Origin: Actinomycetales bacterium
Lineage (GTDB): Bacteria; Actinomycetota; Actinomycetes; Actinomycetales; Beutenbergiaceae
Length of the DNA stretch: 15,222 bases
NCBI GenBank assembly: GCA_016649925.1
Contig: JAENWO010000020.1
Coordinates: 1 to 15,222, forward strand
Direction: 5' to 3'
The notes beneath the pieces were generated by a model, which worked only from the letters and a program-made list of their open reading frames with translations, made no database searches and had not been told where the DNA came from. A program made the position numbers and the translations under genes. How positions within the stretch are numbered: the first letter of the stretch is position 1; every line of letters starts with the position of its first letter. Positions 14,409-15,222 of the stretch are shown in pieces.

Positions 14409-14964
14409 GTGGCCGTTGACCGGTCGCTCGACCCGGGCTCGCTGAGAACCGTCGTGGCCGTCGCGCAGCTCTTGCTCGCCCGGGACACCCGCACGGTCGC
14501 CCTGACCGACAACGGTGACGCCATGGTGGGCTGTGCGCGGACCATCCTCGCTGCTCAGGACCAGGCCATCAGTTGCTTGACCGGATCGGATCGGCCATGC
14601 GCGGCCGGCTGCAGTTCGGCGCCGCGGACGCACTCGCCCGGACGCCGGTCGCCTCGACCTCGTGCACGTCAACCAGGAGCCGGGCAGCGAGAGCGGCCGC
14701 CTGGTCCGGCGTGACCGCCCGGTCCGGGCGGGCCTGGAGGGAATGCTCCCGGAATCGTCAGGGCCAGTTCCGCTGATCACCTATCAAGTACCAAGCCTGA
14801 GTCGAAGCGCCGCAATTCGCGCGCTCGAGGACGCAGGCCGGACGTGGCGCATCACCTGCAATGCACGCCAGATGAACGGTATTCTCACCGCGCTGCATGC
14901 AGGACTGGGTATCGGCGTCCTGGCGAGGAGCAGGATCCCGACCGGCCTCGTCGACCTGTCCTGA
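14409..14964 (+). pseudogene. LysR-family regulator pseudogene with internal deletions and frameshifts
   Basis: Three frames together give pieces of one LysR protein. From GTG 14409, LDPGSLRTVVAVAQ (helix 1) jumps directly to LLLARDTRTVALTDNGD, the wing after the DNA-binding domain. About 40 residues, including the whole helix-turn-helix, are missing. ILAAQDQAISCL leads to a frameshift near 14570-14600. The next frame gives MRGRLQFGAADALAR, and the third frame, from about 14645, gives GRLDLVHVNQEPGSESGRLVRRD, then the effector-domain segments ALEDAGRTWRITC and LHAGLGIGVLARSRIP. About 50 residues are missing between those two pieces. It totals roughly 185 codons against about 290 in the family. 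It is divergent from the MFS gene, as an original LysR regulator of that exporter would be. It cannot encode a DNA-binding LysR protein. Confidence 0.82.
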
Positions 14965-14988
14965 TCGTTTCAGTCTCCCCTCCCTCGG

Positions 14989-15222
14989 TCACGTGCACAC
15001 CACGCTCGTGGCCAACCCGCGGTCAGCCCGCGAGCCGGTCGCCGGGCGTCGGCCTCGGCGGACGACGACGTTGCGCAGGGAAGCGCCCTCGGTCAGGGCT
15101 CTGAGGTTCTCGGTGATGAGGGCGTCGGCGCCCAGGGGACGGCCGCCCGTGGCGTGCGGGCTGATGATGACGTCGGGCTCATCCCACAAGGGGGAGTCCG
15201 CGGGGAGCGGCTCGGTCTCGAC
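14989..15222 (-). CDS. D-2-hydroxyacid dehydrogenase, C-terminal end (partial, runs off the window)
   Basis: The minus-strand frame entering from the right edge reads VETEPLPADSPLWDEPDVII then SPHATGGRPLGADALITENL and LRNVV. This is the C-terminal part of NAD-dependent D-2-hydroxyacid dehydrogenases (the phosphoglycerate/hydroxypyruvate reductase superfamily), where EPLP..SPLW..PNV..(T/S)PH is a hallmark; the histidine of SPHATGG is the catalytic one. The stop is TGA at 14991-14989. The last residues (about RRGRRPATGSRADRGLATSVVCT) extend past the usual end NVVDR, so the native stop may have been altered. It is convergent with the LysR relic, with about 24 bases between them and no visible terminator. 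The N-terminal part lies outside the window, so its state cannot be judged. Confidence 0.83.
   Translation of the reverse strand, partial: VETEPLPADSPLWDEPDVIISPHATGGRPLGADALITENLRALTEGASLRNVVVRRGRRPATGSRADRGLATSVVCT

Overview
The window looks like chromosomal DNA of a high-GC actinobacterium. GC-rich third positions dominate every real gene, genes are tightly packed with ATGA/GTGA stop-start overlaps, and GTG starts are frequent. The exact genus cannot be read from the sequence. There is no RNA gene, CRISPR array or intact insertion sequence.

Left edge (1-949): the tail of an IS1380-type transposase fragment lies against the 3' end of a minus-strand IclR-family regulator. A spacer of about 300 bp separates iclR from a divergent plus-strand block.

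Core (1246-6212): five tightly coupled genes encode an AstE/AspA-type zinc deacylase, a threonine-synthase-like PLP (fold type II) enzyme, an MlrC-like M81 metallopeptidase (broken by a one-base frameshift near 4036-4050), a RidA-type imine/enamine deaminase, and an SMP-30/gluconolactonase-type protein. The last carries an expanded in-frame short repeat.

Transport block (6365-12506): a complete Dpp/Opp-type ABC importer (lipoprotein binding protein, two permeases, two ATPases) followed by an SDR oxidoreductase, the last five genes chained by ATGA overlaps. It is preceded by a notable control region: two adjacent 28-bp direct repeats, each carrying a -10-like hexamer and a 13-bp palindrome. 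A strong GC-rich hairpin sits between the binding-protein gene and the first permease gene.

Right part (12507-15222): decaying DNA. It holds the C-terminal remnant of an aldose-1-epimerase-like gene, an MFS exporter on the minus strand whose reading frame ends inside that remnant, a multiply deleted and frameshifted LysR regulator pseudogene divergent from the MFS gene, and the C-terminus of a D-2-hydroxyacid dehydrogenase running off the window.

Reading as a whole: iclR, the five-gene enzyme block and the importer plus SDR look like one catabolic locus for a small peptide-like or N-acyl-amino-acid-like compound. The importer would bring it in, hydrolases would release an amino acid, the PLP enzyme would act on it with RidA clearing reactive imines, and the lactonase-like protein and SDR would process the carbon skeleton. 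The substrate cannot be read from the sequence, and the pathway is inference. The MlrC frameshift and the flanking pseudogenes and IS remnant suggest the locus may be decaying or recently rearranged.
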